Origin: an uncultured Methylococcaceae bacterium
Lineage (GTDB): Bacteria; Pseudomonadota; Gammaproteobacteria; Methylococcales; Methylomonadaceae
NCBI GenBank assembly: GCA_903863905.1
Contig: CAIPDT010000085.1
Span: 1 to 46,034, forward strand
Reading direction: 5' to 3'
DNA: 46,034 nucleotides
Each line of letters begins with the position of its first letter. Position 1 is the first letter of the stretch. Positions 25,786-36,330 of the stretch are shown piece by piece. A program made the position numbers and the translations under genes. The notes below the pieces were generated by a model. That model ran no database searches, was not told the origin of the DNA, and saw only the letters and a list, made by a program, of their open reading frames with translations.

Positions 25786-26947
25786 CTTCTGATTTTCCCA
25801 TCATCATCATAACGCTCTCAGATAATCTTTGAAAAATATTGCCTTTTTCAACCGTATTTAAAGCAACCAAGTCTTTATCTGCAACAACTGTATCATTAAG
25901 TGTTACTTTGACTGAACCAAGTTTGGCACCAACTTCAACAGGAGCGGTAATGTTTTTATCGACATTAATCACTGCCTTAAGATCTTTATATTGACGACGA
26001 GGGATGGTGACATAAATATCATCAGCAACCCCTAAAGCAATTGTTTTACTGGCACCTTTCCAAATTCTAGCTTCATTTAAACTCGTTTTACCTTGATATA
26101 AACGATGAGATTCAAAGAATCTAAAGCCATAATTAAGCAAGGTTTGATTTTCATTAGCTCGTCCATTGGCATCTTTAGCGCCCATAACGACAGAAATAAG
26201 ACGCATATCTTCTCTTAACGCAGAAGCCACTAAACAATAACCAGCTTCATCCGTAAAGCCAGTCTTAACACCATCCACAGATTCATCACGCGATAACAGT
26301 TTATTTCTATTTTGTTGAGTAATCTTATTAAAGGTAAATTCTTTTTGAGAAAACCAACGATAGTAATCCGGAAACTCTTTAATAACTGAGGCTGTCAAAA
26401 TCGCTAAATCACGTGCAGTCGTATAATGATCATCAACGGGTAAACCATCACTATTTTTAAAATGAGTGTTAACCATACCTAATCGGGCCGCATGTTGATT
26501 CATTAAGTCTGCAAATGTTTCTTCATTACCACCTACATGTTCAGCTAAAGCGACACTGGCATCATTTCCAGACTGAATAATAACGCCTTTTAACAGATCT
26601 TCAATCCGAACCTGATTACCCAATTCAACAAACATACGTGAACCGGACGTTTTCCAGGCTTTTTCGCTGATTGTCACTAAGTCATCTAGGTGCAGGTGAT
26701 TATTGCTTAACTCTCTAAATACAACATAAACCGTCATTATTTTAGTTAAACTAGCGGGCGCAAGTCGAGTATCGGCATTATTCTCAGCCAATACCTTACC
26801 TGTGTGAAAGTCTTGCAAAATATAAGCGGAAGCCGCTAGAGTAGGTGCAGGAGGCGTCGATATTTCGGCGCTTTCTGCATGAACCTGGAAGAAACTACCT
26901 AACAGGCCTAAAAATAAAAACACGATAATTTTTTTAAACGGGGTCAT
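25775..26947 (-). CDS. dacA: D-alanyl-D-alanine carboxypeptidase DacA (PBP5/6 type)
   Basis: Periplasmic enzyme that trims the terminal D-Ala from murein peptides. The signal peptide ends near V-H-A (residue 24). Penicillin-binding motifs are S66-L-T-K69, S126-G-N128 and K228-T-G230. A beta-rich domain follows, then a C-terminal amphipathic helix (about 368-385) that anchors PBP5 to the outer face of the inner membrane. The length, 390, is typical. It is part of the cell-wall series and overlaps dat. Confidence 0.95.
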   Translation of the reverse strand: MTPFKKIIVFLFLGLLGSFFQVHAESAEISTPPAPTLAASAYILQDFHTGKVLAENNADTRLAPASLTKIMTVYVVFRELSNNHLHLDDLVTISEKAWKTSGSRMFVELGNQVRIEDLLKGVIIQSGNDASVALAEHVGGNEETFADLMNQHAARLGMVNTHFKNSDGLPVDDHYTTARDLAILTASVIKEFPDYYRWFSQKEFTFNKITQQNRNKLLSRDESVDGVKTGFTDEAGYCLVASALREDMRLISVVMGAKDANGRANENQTLLNYGFRFFESHRLYQGKTSLNEARIWKGASKTIALGVADDIYVTIPRRQYKDLKAVINVDKNITAPVEVGAKLGSVKVTLNDTVVADKDLVALNTVEKGNIFQRLSESVMMMMGKSEDGK

Positions 26948-26979
26948 GGCTCTTCGATAAACAGTAAAAAAATATTTTC

Positions 26980-27801
26980 TTACATTGTAGCACGCGAGCG
27001 GTCAGATTGTTTGGATTCAGTAACAAATTGTGTGTCCGTTATGCCTAAAGTAATCAACTGATCATTCAACTGGTTAGCACTTGCCGTTGAATTAATAGGC
27101 CCAATTTGCACTTTGTAAAGCGTTGATTTCTTATAAGTAGACGATCGAATATTTGGTTCAGGTAAATTTAAAGAAGTAATTTTTTCTTTTAAACTTCTCG
27201 CTTTTATCTCACTACCAAAACTACCGACCTGCAAATACAAATGCTGTTCTTGTCTAGCGGCAAGTTGTTGTATCTGAGGCAATGCTTGACTGGATGAAAT
27301 TGGCTTAATCTCTACATTTCCAAGGCCCTCTTCTTCTAAATCTAATGTTTTAGCCGCCGCATAAGACAAATCCATTTCACGATTGCCTACATAAGGCCCT
27401 CTATCATTGATTCTAACTATAATACTACGATGATTTTCAAGATTAGTGACCTTTGCATAAGATGGAATCGGTAACGTCTTATGAGCGGCTGTCATTGCAT
27501 TCATATCAAATATTTCACCGGTCGCTGTTTTCTTACCGTGAAAACCAGGTCCATACCAAGAAGCAATACCTTGTTTTATATAGCGGCCAATTCTGGGAAA
27601 AATATCGTCTTGCTCAGTCAAATCCGTTATATTTGCATTATTAACAGGTAAAACTGAATGTTGCCTAGTAGGTTGAGTGCTTGAAACGTTTTGATCGATG
27701 TAGCTATAAACCGGAGGTTGAGATAACTCAACTGTTTTAATGTGCTTAGCTGAGCACCCGTAGAGCGTTAATATAACAAAGGTTAATAAGAGCTTATTCA
27801 T
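26980..27801 (-). CDS. rlpA: RlpA, septal/lytic lipoprotein with SPOR domain
   Basis: A lipoprotein signal ends at C16 (L-Y-G-C). The double-psi beta-barrel domain (about 75-165) contains G-I-A-S-W-Y-G-P-G-F-H-G-K-K-T-A-T-G-E and the R-I-N-D-R-G-P-Y segment, including the Asp used by RlpA lytic transglycosylases on bare glycan strands. A C-terminal SPOR domain (about 187-262) binds denuded peptidoglycan. It overlaps mltB by four bases, so two murein-cutting enzymes are coupled. Confidence 0.93.
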   Translation of the reverse strand: MNKLLLTFVILTLYGCSAKHIKTVELSQPPVYSYIDQNVSSTQPTRQHSVLPVNNANITDLTEQDDIFPRIGRYIKQGIASWYGPGFHGKKTATGEIFDMNAMTAAHKTLPIPSYAKVTNLENHRSIIVRINDRGPYVGNREMDLSYAAAKTLDLEEEGLGNVEIKPISSSQALPQIQQLAARQEQHLYLQVGSFGSEIKARSLKEKITSLNLPEPNIRSSTYKKSTLYKVQIGPINSTASANQLNDQLITLGITDTQFVTESKQSDRSRATM

Positions 27802-28820
27802 GGGAATTTGCCTTTTTCATTTAAAATAGATTGGCCTAACTGATAAACAGCCATCGCATATAAGGGACTATGGTTATAACGTGTGATCACATAAAAGTTG
27901 TTTAATCCAACCCAAAGTTCTTCACTCGTATGCTGTCCTGATATGCTCTGTTCAAAAGCTAGCAGCGTTACTTCTGTATTTAAAGGTAGGGGTCTCTTTA
28001 TGTTTAAGTTGAGTGATTCTAACTGGTCGAACCTTAAATGTGGCTTAAGGTCCTGATTCAAAAACACCTTATAACGCTCCCCAGAAGCACTCACAGGCAA
28101 AGCAATCTCTTGTCCTGCCTGCCACCCATGCTTAATAAAATAATTTGCAACACTCGCAATAATATCGCTATTGTTACGCCAAATATCTCTACGCCCATCC
28201 TTATTAAAATCAACCGCATAAGTTCTAAAACTACTCGGCATAAATTGGGGGCTCCCCATAGCTCCTGCATAAGATCCCTTTAAATCTAAAGGATCAAGAT
28301 GCTCTTCTCGACACAACAACAAGAAATTCTCTAACTCACTCTGAAAGAAAGCACTCCGCGCAGGATAAGCAAAAGCCAAGGTAGATAAGGCTTCTAAAAC
28401 CCCATAATTACCGGTTTTTTGACCATAAGAAGTCTCAACTCCAATAATGGCCACGATAATTTCTGGAGGAATGCCTGTTTTTTTCTCTACGAGGCTTAAA
28501 GTTTCAGCATTTTCTTGCCAAAACTTGAGACCACCTTGAATGCGTGCTTCAGTTATAAATATTTTTCGATACTTATACCAAGGCAATCCTTCAGCGGGTG
28601 TTGACATTCTTTTAAGAATATCTTGATTAATGTGAACTGACTCAAATAATTGGTCTAATGCAACTTTATCAAATTCATGGGTTTCCACCATTTTATTAAT
28701 AAAGATTGTTGCTGAATCAGTGCCTTTAATATTTGAGGTACACGCTGTTAAAAATGACACTAAAGTGATCGCAGATAAAACCACTTTAGTTTTTATTGAT
28801 AGCGGATTATTTTTTAACAT
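27798..28820 (-). CDS. mltB: Membrane-bound lytic murein transglycosylase B
   Basis: This 340-residue lipoprotein has its lipobox cysteine at C27 (F-L-T-A-C). The catalytic Glu lies in G-V-E-T-S-Y-G (about residue 124). The MltB-type motif Y-A-G-A-M-G-S-P-Q-F-M-P-S-S-F and an EF-hand-like D-F-N-K-D-G-R-R-D-I segment, which binds calcium in E. coli MltB, follow. It cleaves glycan strands to make 1,6-anhydro ends. It stands between rodA and rlpA in the elongation cluster. Confidence 0.94.
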   Translation of the reverse strand: MLKNNPLSIKTKVVLSAITLVSFLTACTSNIKGTDSATIFINKMVETHEFDKVALDQLFESVHINQDILKRMSTPAEGLPWYKYRKIFITEARIQGGLKFWQENAETLSLVEKKTGIPPEIIVAIIGVETSYGQKTGNYGVLEALSTLAFAYPARSAFFQSELENFLLLCREEHLDPLDLKGSYAGAMGSPQFMPSSFRTYAVDFNKDGRRDIWRNNSDIIASVANYFIKHGWQAGQEIALPVSASGERYKVFLNQDLKPHLRFDQLESLNLNIKRPLPLNTEVTLLAFEQSISGQHTSEELWVGLNNFYVITRYNHSPLYAMAVYQLGQSILNEKGKFP

Positions 28821-28849
28821 GAAAAAACTTTCAATCGGAGCAACTCGCG

Positions 28850-29974
28850 TTAACGGAATTTTCTATGAGTATGAATTGACATGAGTATGCCAAACCCAGA
28901 TAAAAGTGTCACAATAGAAGTCCCGCCATAACTAATCAAAGGCAAGGGCACTCCGACTACCGGCAATACACCGATAACCATACCAATATTTACAAACACA
29001 TAGACAAAAAAAGTAAACGCTAAACTGCTTGCTAATAAACGACTGTAACTGTCTTGAGCCTGTGAGGCAATAAATAAACATCGCGCAATAATCAACAAAT
29101 ACAAGGTTAATAAACCCAGACAACCTAACAAACCAAACTCTTCAGCAAACACTGCAAAAATAAAATCGGTTGAACTCTCAGGCAAAAAATCTAACTCTGA
29201 TTGGGTACTACCTAGCCAACCTTTACCGTAAACCCCCCCAGATCCAATCGCGATTTTTGATTGAATAATATGATATCCACGCCCTAAAGGATCCGCTTCT
29301 GGATTTAAAAACGTAAGCACCCGATCACGTTGATAACCATGCATGAAATGCCAAATAATGGGCGTTAATGCGGTCAAAAGTGCCGCAATACCACCCATAA
29401 TCCACCAAGAAAGTCCTCCAAAAAACAACACACCCGCTCCCGAACTAGCCACTAACAACGCTGTCCCTAAATCAGGCTGTTTTGCAATTAATAACGTAGG
29501 AATAATAATTAACAAGGTCGCAATAAATAATTGCTTTGCTTTTGGCGGTAAAGGATACTCTGCTAAATACCAAGCTATCATCATAGGCGTGGTGAGCTTA
29601 ATCATTTCTGAAGGTTGAAATCGAAAAAAACCCAGATCAAGCCAACGCTGCGCACCTTTTCCTATCTGTCCAATTATTAACACAGCGATAAGTAATATAA
29701 TTCCAAAACCAAACAAGACGGTGGAATAGCGTTTAAATTGATAAGGATGAATATGCGCCAAGACCGTCATCAAAAAAAAAGCTAACCCCACTCGCCCCAT
29801 CTGACGCATTAAAATATCGATATTCTGGCCACCTGCACTATACAATATAACCATACTTAATAGTGCTGTTAACAATAACCCTATAAATAGTGGAATATCA
29901 ATATGTAATCTTCTTAGAAAAGTACCTAAGACTGAGGGCGCTTCAAATTGCTCATGACGAGTTTCAGTTTTCAT
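28850..29974 (-). CDS. rodA: RodA (MrdB), SEDS peptidoglycan polymerase
   Basis: A 374-residue polytopic membrane protein with about ten hydrophobic segments. SEDS-family marks are Q-R-W-L-D-L-G-F-F-R-F-Q-P-S-E (about 108-122), K-Q-P-D-L-G-T-A-L (about 164-172), the loop with the catalytic Asp region E-S-S-T-D-F-I-F-A (about 268), and P-L-I-S-Y-G-G-T-S near the C-terminus. It polymerises glycan strands together with PBP2, whose gene overlaps it by 11 bases upstream. Confidence 0.96.
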   Translation of the reverse strand: MKTETRHEQFEAPSVLGTFLRRLHIDIPLFIGLLLTALLSMVILYSAGGQNIDILMRQMGRVGLAFFLMTVLAHIHPYQFKRYSTVLFGFGIILLIAVLIIGQIGKGAQRWLDLGFFRFQPSEMIKLTTPMMIAWYLAEYPLPPKAKQLFIATLLIIIPTLLIAKQPDLGTALLVASSGAGVLFFGGLSWWIMGGIAALLTALTPIIWHFMHGYQRDRVLTFLNPEADPLGRGYHIIQSKIAIGSGGVYGKGWLGSTQSELDFLPESSTDFIFAVFAEEFGLLGCLGLLTLYLLIIARCLFIASQAQDSYSRLLASSLAFTFFVYVFVNIGMVIGVLPVVGVPLPLISYGGTSIVTLLSGFGILMSIHTHRKFR

Positions 29975-31808
29975 GTTTTTCCTTTAAAAATTGCTTGATA
30001 ACCTGCCCAGCTATCGGTGCGGCTACTGAACCTCCGTGCCCTCCATTTTCAACAATTACTGCAACGGCAATCTTAGGATCATCAACCGGTGCAAAAGACA
30101 TAAATAAGGCATGATCCCGATATTTAAAGTCAATGCTATTTTCGTTATATTTAGCGTTTTGTTTGATACCTAATACTTGAGCTGTTCCCGTTTTACCTGC
30201 AATTTGATAATCAATGCCTCGATTAATACCTTTTGCAGTCCCTCTAGCACCATGAACCACGTTCACCATCCCTTCAATAACCGACGCTACATTTTCCGAC
30301 TTCATCGGAATATTATATGAATTAAGGACCACCCCAGGTCGAACACCTTGTACACTAACCATTTTATCAACCAAAAAAGGCGTGATCATCTTTCCTTGAT
30401 TCGCTAATGCCGCTGTTGCTCTGGCTAATTGTATTGGTGTAACTTGCAAATATCCCTGACCAATACCAGTGATGAGTGTTTCACCTGGATACCACGCTTG
30501 ATTTTTTTTCTCAAATTTCCACTCACGAGAAGGTAGTAAACCGGTTTTTTCTCCGACTAAATCAATTCCTGTTTTCTCACCAAAACCGAACTTATGTAAG
30601 AAGTCATACATATTATCAATGCCTAACGTAGCCGCCAGTCGATAAAAATACACATCACAAGACTCAGTAATAGCTTGATTCATATTCACTGAACCATGCC
30701 CACCTTTTTTCCAATCACGATAACGATGAGTGACGCCTGGCAATTGATAAAATCCCGGACAAAATAGCTTTTGATCGGCGGTAATGGCTTCATATTCAAG
30801 TCCAGCCAGCGCAACAAAAGGCTTGACTGTTGATCCGGGTGGATATAACCCCCGTAACGCTCGATTATACAAAGGTTGATTTTCTGAAGATTGTAAACTT
30901 TGATAAGCCTCATTAGTGATACCAACCACGAATGGATTGGGATCAAAGCCTGGGCGACTCACAAACACTAAAACACCACCGGTCTTTATATCAATTGCAA
31001 CGACTGCCCCATTAAATGCCTCCAAGGCATCATAGGCCGTCTTCTGTAAATCAATATCTAAAGTCAAATAAAGATTGGCTCCCGGCTCTGGATTCACTTC
31101 ATTTAAAGTATTCAGAAGACGGGCTTGCACATTGGTTTCTATTTCCGCATAACCTGTTTTACCGTGCAGGTCATTTTCATAAGAACGCTCTATACCCAAC
31201 TTACCAATATGAGTCGAGCCACGATATTCAGCAACAGGTAAATCCTTCATTTCTGCTTCATTAATACGCCCCACATAACCAACGACATGAGCCGTTAATT
31301 CGCTATACGGATAATGTCTGACCAATTGCCTTCGGATATCCACACCCGGAAAGTAAGGCCTAGCAACGGCAAATTTTGCTAATTGCTCATCATTCATGCT
31401 TAATAGTAGGGTGGAACTTACAAAACGTTTTTGACGTTTTCTTAACTTTTGATACTGATCAATTTCTTCATTAGAAATATCCAGTAATTTTTGTAAACGT
31501 GAGAGCGTATCATCCATGTCATGGACTTGCTCAGGAATAATTTCCAAACTATAAGAGGGGGTATTTTCAGCTAATACTTTACCGTTCCTATCGTAAATCA
31601 TGCCACGAGTTGGTACTAAGGGCACTAATTTAATACTATTATCTTTGGCTAAGGAAGCATAATGGGCATGCCCCACAACTTGTAAATAAATCAGTCGAAC
31701 AATTAAACCGGTTGTTAAAAAACTAATAACAATAAAAGCAGCAAGAATTCGATTAATGAATAAATGCCTTTCCAGCGAATGATCTTTAATAGCATACATA
31801 TTAGGCAT
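29964..31808 (-). CDS. mrdA: Penicillin-binding protein 2 (MrdA), elongasome transpeptidase
   Basis: 614 residues: an N-terminal membrane anchor (about 16-40), a pedestal domain with R-G-M-I-Y-D-R-N-G near 68, then the transpeptidase with S326-T-V-K329 (P-P-G-S-T-V-K-P), the S-C-D motif in T-E-S-C-D-V-Y-F-Y, and K-T-G-T-A-Q. It cross-links new murein along the cell side wall with RodA and MreBCD. It lies 16 bp after mreD, which supports one long transcript. Confidence 0.97.
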   Translation of the reverse strand: MPNMYAIKDHSLERHLFINRILAAFIVISFLTTGLIVRLIYLQVVGHAHYASLAKDNSIKLVPLVPTRGMIYDRNGKVLAENTPSYSLEIIPEQVHDMDDTLSRLQKLLDISNEEIDQYQKLRKRQKRFVSSTLLLSMNDEQLAKFAVARPYFPGVDIRRQLVRHYPYSELTAHVVGYVGRINEAEMKDLPVAEYRGSTHIGKLGIERSYENDLHGKTGYAEIETNVQARLLNTLNEVNPEPGANLYLTLDIDLQKTAYDALEAFNGAVVAIDIKTGGVLVFVSRPGFDPNPFVVGITNEAYQSLQSSENQPLYNRALRGLYPPGSTVKPFVALAGLEYEAITADQKLFCPGFYQLPGVTHRYRDWKKGGHGSVNMNQAITESCDVYFYRLAATLGIDNMYDFLHKFGFGEKTGIDLVGEKTGLLPSREWKFEKKNQAWYPGETLITGIGQGYLQVTPIQLARATAALANQGKMITPFLVDKMVSVQGVRPGVVLNSYNIPMKSENVASVIEGMVNVVHGARGTAKGINRGIDYQIAGKTGTAQVLGIKQNAKYNENSIDFKYRDHALFMSFAPVDDPKIAVAVIVENGGHGGSVAAPIAGQVIKQFLKEKHEN

Positions 31809-31824
31809 AAGTGGCGGAATACTA

Positions 31825-32313
31825 TTACTTTAAAACTTTAAAGGAACTGACAAAACGCAATAATCCATACACCAAAGGCCAAATTAAAGTACCCGTAAAA
31901 ACAGGCAGCCAAAAAGTGGCATGCAGTTGAGCGGGATGCTGAAGGTTCTTAATAAAAAACAATAATAATTGCGACAACAGCAAACAAAAGAAAATAAATA
32001 ACCCTTGCTGAAAAAAAGGAAACTGACGTAAGCGTTTATGAAATTTAAGACAGATATAAATAACTAATGAATAGGCTAAGGCATATTGCCCTAACAATCT
32101 TCCTGTTAATACGTCTGTTAATAAACCAAAGGACCACGCATGAAAAATACCAACGCGTTCAGGTAATATTAACGTCCAATAAACTAATGCTAAGAGCACC
32201 CAGTCGGGATTTAACATCGCGACATCTCCTGATATAGGCATCACTCTTAAACACATTGCTAAAATGAGTGTGATAAAAATTCGAAAAAAACCAATATAAT
32301 TATTTAACCTCAT
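31825..32313 (-). CDS. mreD: MreD, rod-shape membrane protein
   Basis: About 162 residues with five or so hydrophobic segments and the MreD-like P-D-W-V-L-L-A-L-V-Y-W and F-G-L-L-T-D-V-L-T-G motifs. I start at ATG 32313 because a strong AGGAGG lies nine bases upstream; an ATG at 32331 adds six residues but would place that ribosome site inside the gene. The start overlaps the 3' end of mreC by 14 bases. Confidence 0.92.
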   Translation of the reverse strand: MRLNNYIGFFRIFITLILAMCLRVMPISGDVAMLNPDWVLLALVYWTLILPERVGIFHAWSFGLLTDVLTGRLLGQYALAYSLVIYICLKFHKRLRQFPFFQQGLFIFFCLLLSQLLLFFIKNLQHPAQLHATFWLPVFTGTLIWPLVYGLLRFVSSFKVLK

Positions 32314-33184
32314 TAACCGCACCCTCCTCATTGACTACTGGCTTAGTAATTAACGGCACAGGAATTGATTTACTCCACACAATCATTAACTCTCTATTTC
32401 GATCTAATAAGGCTTTTGGAGTGGCTGTAATCGTTGCAAACGCCTTATTAGGTTGAGCAGTAAATTCATCAACCACGGCTACCGGATACCCTTGAGGAAA
32501 AGTCCCACCTAAACCCGAGGTAATCAATAGATCACCGGGGCGAATATCTGCATTACTAGGTAAGAAAGGCAATACCAAACGATTTAATTGTCCACTGCCA
32601 ACTGCTATCGTTAATAATCCATTACGATTTACCTGTACAGGTATCGCATGATTTGGATCGGTAATTAACATAATTTCAGAGGTAAAAGGTAACGCTCTAA
32701 AAACTTGGCCTACTACGCCATTGGCATCTAATACCGGTTGCTGAGGATGAACCCCAAAACGAGTACCCTTGTTAACCACGACAATATGCTCATAAGGAGC
32801 CATGTTAACAGATAACAATTCAGCGACTAAAACTTGCTCCCCTAATTTAAAAGAATTTTCTAATAACGCGCGTAAGCGAATATTTTCTTTTTCTAAAGCA
32901 GCAAATTTAAGCAATCGAGTTTGATGAACCAATTGATCCTCGCGCAAACGAGCATTTTCTTCTTTTAATGCGCTATACGAACTGGCTGAATTTGTCGCCT
33001 GCTCAACAAGTGTCGTCGGCAAATCCACCAAGTATTTTAAAGGGTCAACAAAAACAGACAGCGTCGTTCTAATACCGCCTACTTGTGCGTATTTATGCTC
33101 AGTTAGCAACAACACTACCGAAGCAATAACAGCGACTAATAGGCGGGTATTGATTGATGGACCGGTGGCAAATAAAAGTTTTAT
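32300..33184 (-). CDS. mreC: MreC, rod-shape scaffold protein, apparent ATA start
   Basis: MreC links MreB to PBP2 in the periplasm. A GTG at 33115 would give 271 residues but removes the membrane anchor. Upstream the same frame stays open and encodes K-L-L-F-A-T-G-P-S-I-N-T-R-L-L-V-A-V-I-A-S-V-V, matching the usual MreC N-terminus (E. coli starts M-K-P-I-F-S-R-G-P-S). The codon where Met is expected is ATA (33184-33182), with GAGG seven bases upstream, and no ATG, GTG or TTG lies between it and the stop further upstream. I therefore annotate 294 residues: anchor (about 10-28), coiled coil (about 75-110), then the beta-barrel domains with V-I-T-S-G-L-G-G-T-F-P-Q-G-Y-P. A sequencing error is the alternative. 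Confidence 0.88.
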   Translation of the reverse strand: MKLLFATGPSINTRLLVAVIASVVLLLTEHKYAQVGGIRTTLSVFVDPLKYLVDLPTTLVEQATNSASSYSALKEENARLREDQLVHQTRLLKFAALEKENIRLRALLENSFKLGEQVLVAELLSVNMAPYEHIVVVNKGTRFGVHPQQPVLDANGVVGQVFRALPFTSEIMLITDPNHAIPVQVNRNGLLTIAVGSGQLNRLVLPFLPSNADIRPGDLLITSGLGGTFPQGYPVAVVDEFTAQPNKAFATITATPKALLDRNRELMIVWSKSIPVPLITKPVVNEEGAVNEVK

Positions 33185-33202
33185 AGGAATGCCTCGTATC
33201 AG

Positions 33203-33246
33203 TTAAAAAACGCTGTAACTCCGCATATAAAAACTGACGTTACAGC
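33203..33246 (-). terminator. Terminator-like hairpin between mreB and mreC
   Basis: On the minus strand GCTGTAAC (33246-33239) pairs with GTTACAGC (33219-33212) across a 19-base loop, and GTTTTTT follows at once. It lies just after the mreB stop and may end part of the transcripts, giving more MreB than MreCD. Confidence 0.6.
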
Positions 33247-33268
33247 TAAAAAACTACTTACAGAGACA

Positions 33269-34357
<1,089 letters not shown>

Positions 34358-34393
34358 TTATCAATCAAGCAGGTATTTGAGCAAGATATAAGT

Positions 34394-34421
34394 ATCATAT
34401 TTGTAGTAATATACTCAGCAA
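34394..34421 (-). promoter_or_regulatory. Possible mreB promoter
   Basis: On the minus strand TTGCTG (34421-34416), a 16-base gap and TATGAT (34399-34394) form a reasonable sigma-70 promoter about 80 bp before the mreB start. The region is AT-rich, so chance matches are possible. Confidence 0.35.
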
Positions 34422-34565
34422 TGACACAAGGTACAAGGTTAAAAACTAAAGTATGTGTCAATCTAACGTTACGTTTTCAATTATAGACCCCTATCTGTCG
34501 CCTATATCCCCAGTATTTTCGGGAAAAAAGAGTAAGTGACACCCTATTTAAAGAGGAAGATAAAG

Positions 34566-34853
34566 ATGTCGTTATCGACAAATGAAGTGATCCAAATTGC
34601 GCACTTAGCGCGCTTAGGAATCGATCCGCAAGATATTGACTCTTACGCAAAAGATTTATCAGGAATTCTGGACTTAATGACCCAAATGAGTGAACTGAAA
34701 ACCTCTGATGTAGAACCCATGGCGCACCCTATGGACCAAGTTCAACGATTAAGAATAGATGCCGTTACCGAATCCAATAATCGTGAAAAATTTATGACTA
34801 TTGCCCCACAAGTAGAAGATGGACTCTATCTTGTGCCCAAAGTGATTGAGTAA
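34566..34853 (+). CDS. gatC: GatC, glutamyl-tRNA(Gln)/aspartyl-tRNA(Asn) amidotransferase subunit C
   Basis: 95 residues, with the family motifs I-A-x-L-A-R-L near the start, L-S-G-I-L-D-L-M, and V-E-P-M-A-H-P. GatC clamps the GatA-GatB complex. The ATG at 34566 is preceded by AGAGGAAG; an in-frame GTG at 34536 would add ten residues that do not belong to the family. First gene of gatCAB. Confidence 0.95.
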   Translation: MSLSTNEVIQIAHLARLGIDPQDIDSYAKDLSGILDLMTQMSELKTSDVEPMAHPMDQVQRLRIDAVTESNNREKFMTIAPQVEDGLYLVPKVIE

Positions 34854-34868
34854 AGGAAACCGACACTA

Positions 34869-36320
34869 ATGCACACTAAAACACTCACACAATTAGCGCA
34901 AGGCCTACAATCAGGCCAATTTTCCAGCATTGAATTAACAAAACACTTTTTAGATCGAATCAGAAAACACTCAGATTTAAACGCCTTCATCACCGTTACA
35001 GAAGAATTAGCTTTACAATCTGCGCTAGCTGCTGATACCAGAATAGCTAATAAACAAACACAGCCCCTAACAGGTATACCACTTGCACAAAAAGATATTT
35101 TTTGTACTTTAGATGTTAAAACGACCTGTGGATCAAAAATGCTTGATAACTTTATCGCGCCTTATAACGCGACGGTGGTTGAAAAGCTAAATCAAGCTGG
35201 TGCAGTCATGTTAGGCAAACTTAACATGGATGAGTTTGCAATGGGATCATCTAATGAAACGAGTTATTACGGTGCCGTTAAAAATCCGTGGAATACTAAT
35301 ACTGTGCCTGGTGGCTCTTCGGGTGGCTCTGGCGCCGCTGTTGCAGCCCGCTTAGCACCTTGTGCTACCGGCACTGATACTGGCGGCTCCATACGTCAAC
35401 CCGCTGCTTTATGTGGCATCACCGGTCTAAAACCTACCTACGGTCGCGTGTCTCGTTATGGCATGATTGCTTATGCGTCAAGCTTAGACCAAGGCGGCCC
35501 TATGGCTCGTAGTGCCGAAGATGCCGCTATCTTATTGCAAGCCATGGCCGGCTTCGATACGAAAGACTCTACCAGCGTTGACGTTCCTGTACCCGATTAT
35601 AGCGCTCAACTTAATAATTCTTTAGCTGGATTAAAAATTGGTTTGCCCAAAGAGTTCTTTAGTGAAGACTTAAATAGTGACATGGCGTCCACACTTCAAA
35701 GTGCTATTAATGAATATCGTCAATTAGGTGCAGAAATTATCGAAGTTTCAATGCCTAATCTTAAACTCGCTATTCCTTCATACTATGTCATTGCTCCTGC
35801 AGAATGCTCAGCTAACTTATCACGCTTTGATGGTGTTCGCTTTGGCCACCGTTGCGAAAGCCCCGTTAATTTATCAGACCTATATACCCGCTCACGGGGA
35901 GAAGGTTTTGGAAAAGAAGTTAAACGTCGAATTTTAATGGGCACCTATGCGTTATCAACAGGCTACTACGATGCTTACTATGTTAAAGCCCAGAAAATTA
36001 GACGCTTAATTAGTGATGACTTTAAAAATGCCCTGACCCAAGTGGATGTCATTATGGGCCCTGTTACCCCAACAACGGCTTTTGGTATCGGCGAAAAAAT
36101 AGCAGACCCTATTGAAATGTATTTGTCTGATATATACACCATTGCTATTAATCTAGCCGGTTTACCTGCAATCTCAATTCCAGCTGGGTTTATCAATAAC
36201 CTACCCGTAGGCTTACAAATTATCGGTAATTACTTTACTGAAGAGCACTTATTAAACATTGCTCATCAGTATCAACAAGTCACTGATTGGCATCAACAGA
36301 CACCTAAAGGCTTTGAATAA
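34869..36320 (+). CDS. gatA: GatA, amidotransferase subunit A (amidase)
   Basis: This 483-residue amidase-signature protein makes ammonia from glutamine for tRNA amidation. The Ser-Ser-Lys triad is K75 (A-Q-K-D-I-F), S150 (in G-G-S-S-G-G-S) and S174 (in G-T-D-T-G-G-S-I-R). It begins 15 bp after gatC. Presence of gatCAB implies that Gln-tRNA and/or Asn-tRNA is made indirectly from misacylated tRNA. Confidence 0.97.
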   Translation: MHTKTLTQLAQGLQSGQFSSIELTKHFLDRIRKHSDLNAFITVTEELALQSALAADTRIANKQTQPLTGIPLAQKDIFCTLDVKTTCGSKMLDNFIAPYNATVVEKLNQAGAVMLGKLNMDEFAMGSSNETSYYGAVKNPWNTNTVPGGSSGGSGAAVAARLAPCATGTDTGGSIRQPAALCGITGLKPTYGRVSRYGMIAYASSLDQGGPMARSAEDAAILLQAMAGFDTKDSTSVDVPVPDYSAQLNNSLAGLKIGLPKEFFSEDLNSDMASTLQSAINEYRQLGAEIIEVSMPNLKLAIPSYYVIAPAECSANLSRFDGVRFGHRCESPVNLSDLYTRSRGEGFGKEVKRRILMGTYALSTGYYDAYYVKAQKIRRLISDDFKNALTQVDVIMGPVTPTTAFGIGEKIADPIEMYLSDIYTIAINLAGLPAISIPAGFINNLPVGLQIIGNYFTEEHLLNIAHQYQQVTDWHQQTPKGFE

Positions 36321-36330
36321 GGAGATAATG

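Noticed and set aside
34536-34565. Longer N-terminus for GatC from a GTG at 34536
   Set aside because: Added residues are outside the family and the good ribosome site fits ATG 34566.
36259-36330. Longer N-terminus for GatB overlapping gatA
   Set aside because: Family start is M-E-W-E at 36331 with GGAG at the right distance; the extension is gatA in another frame.
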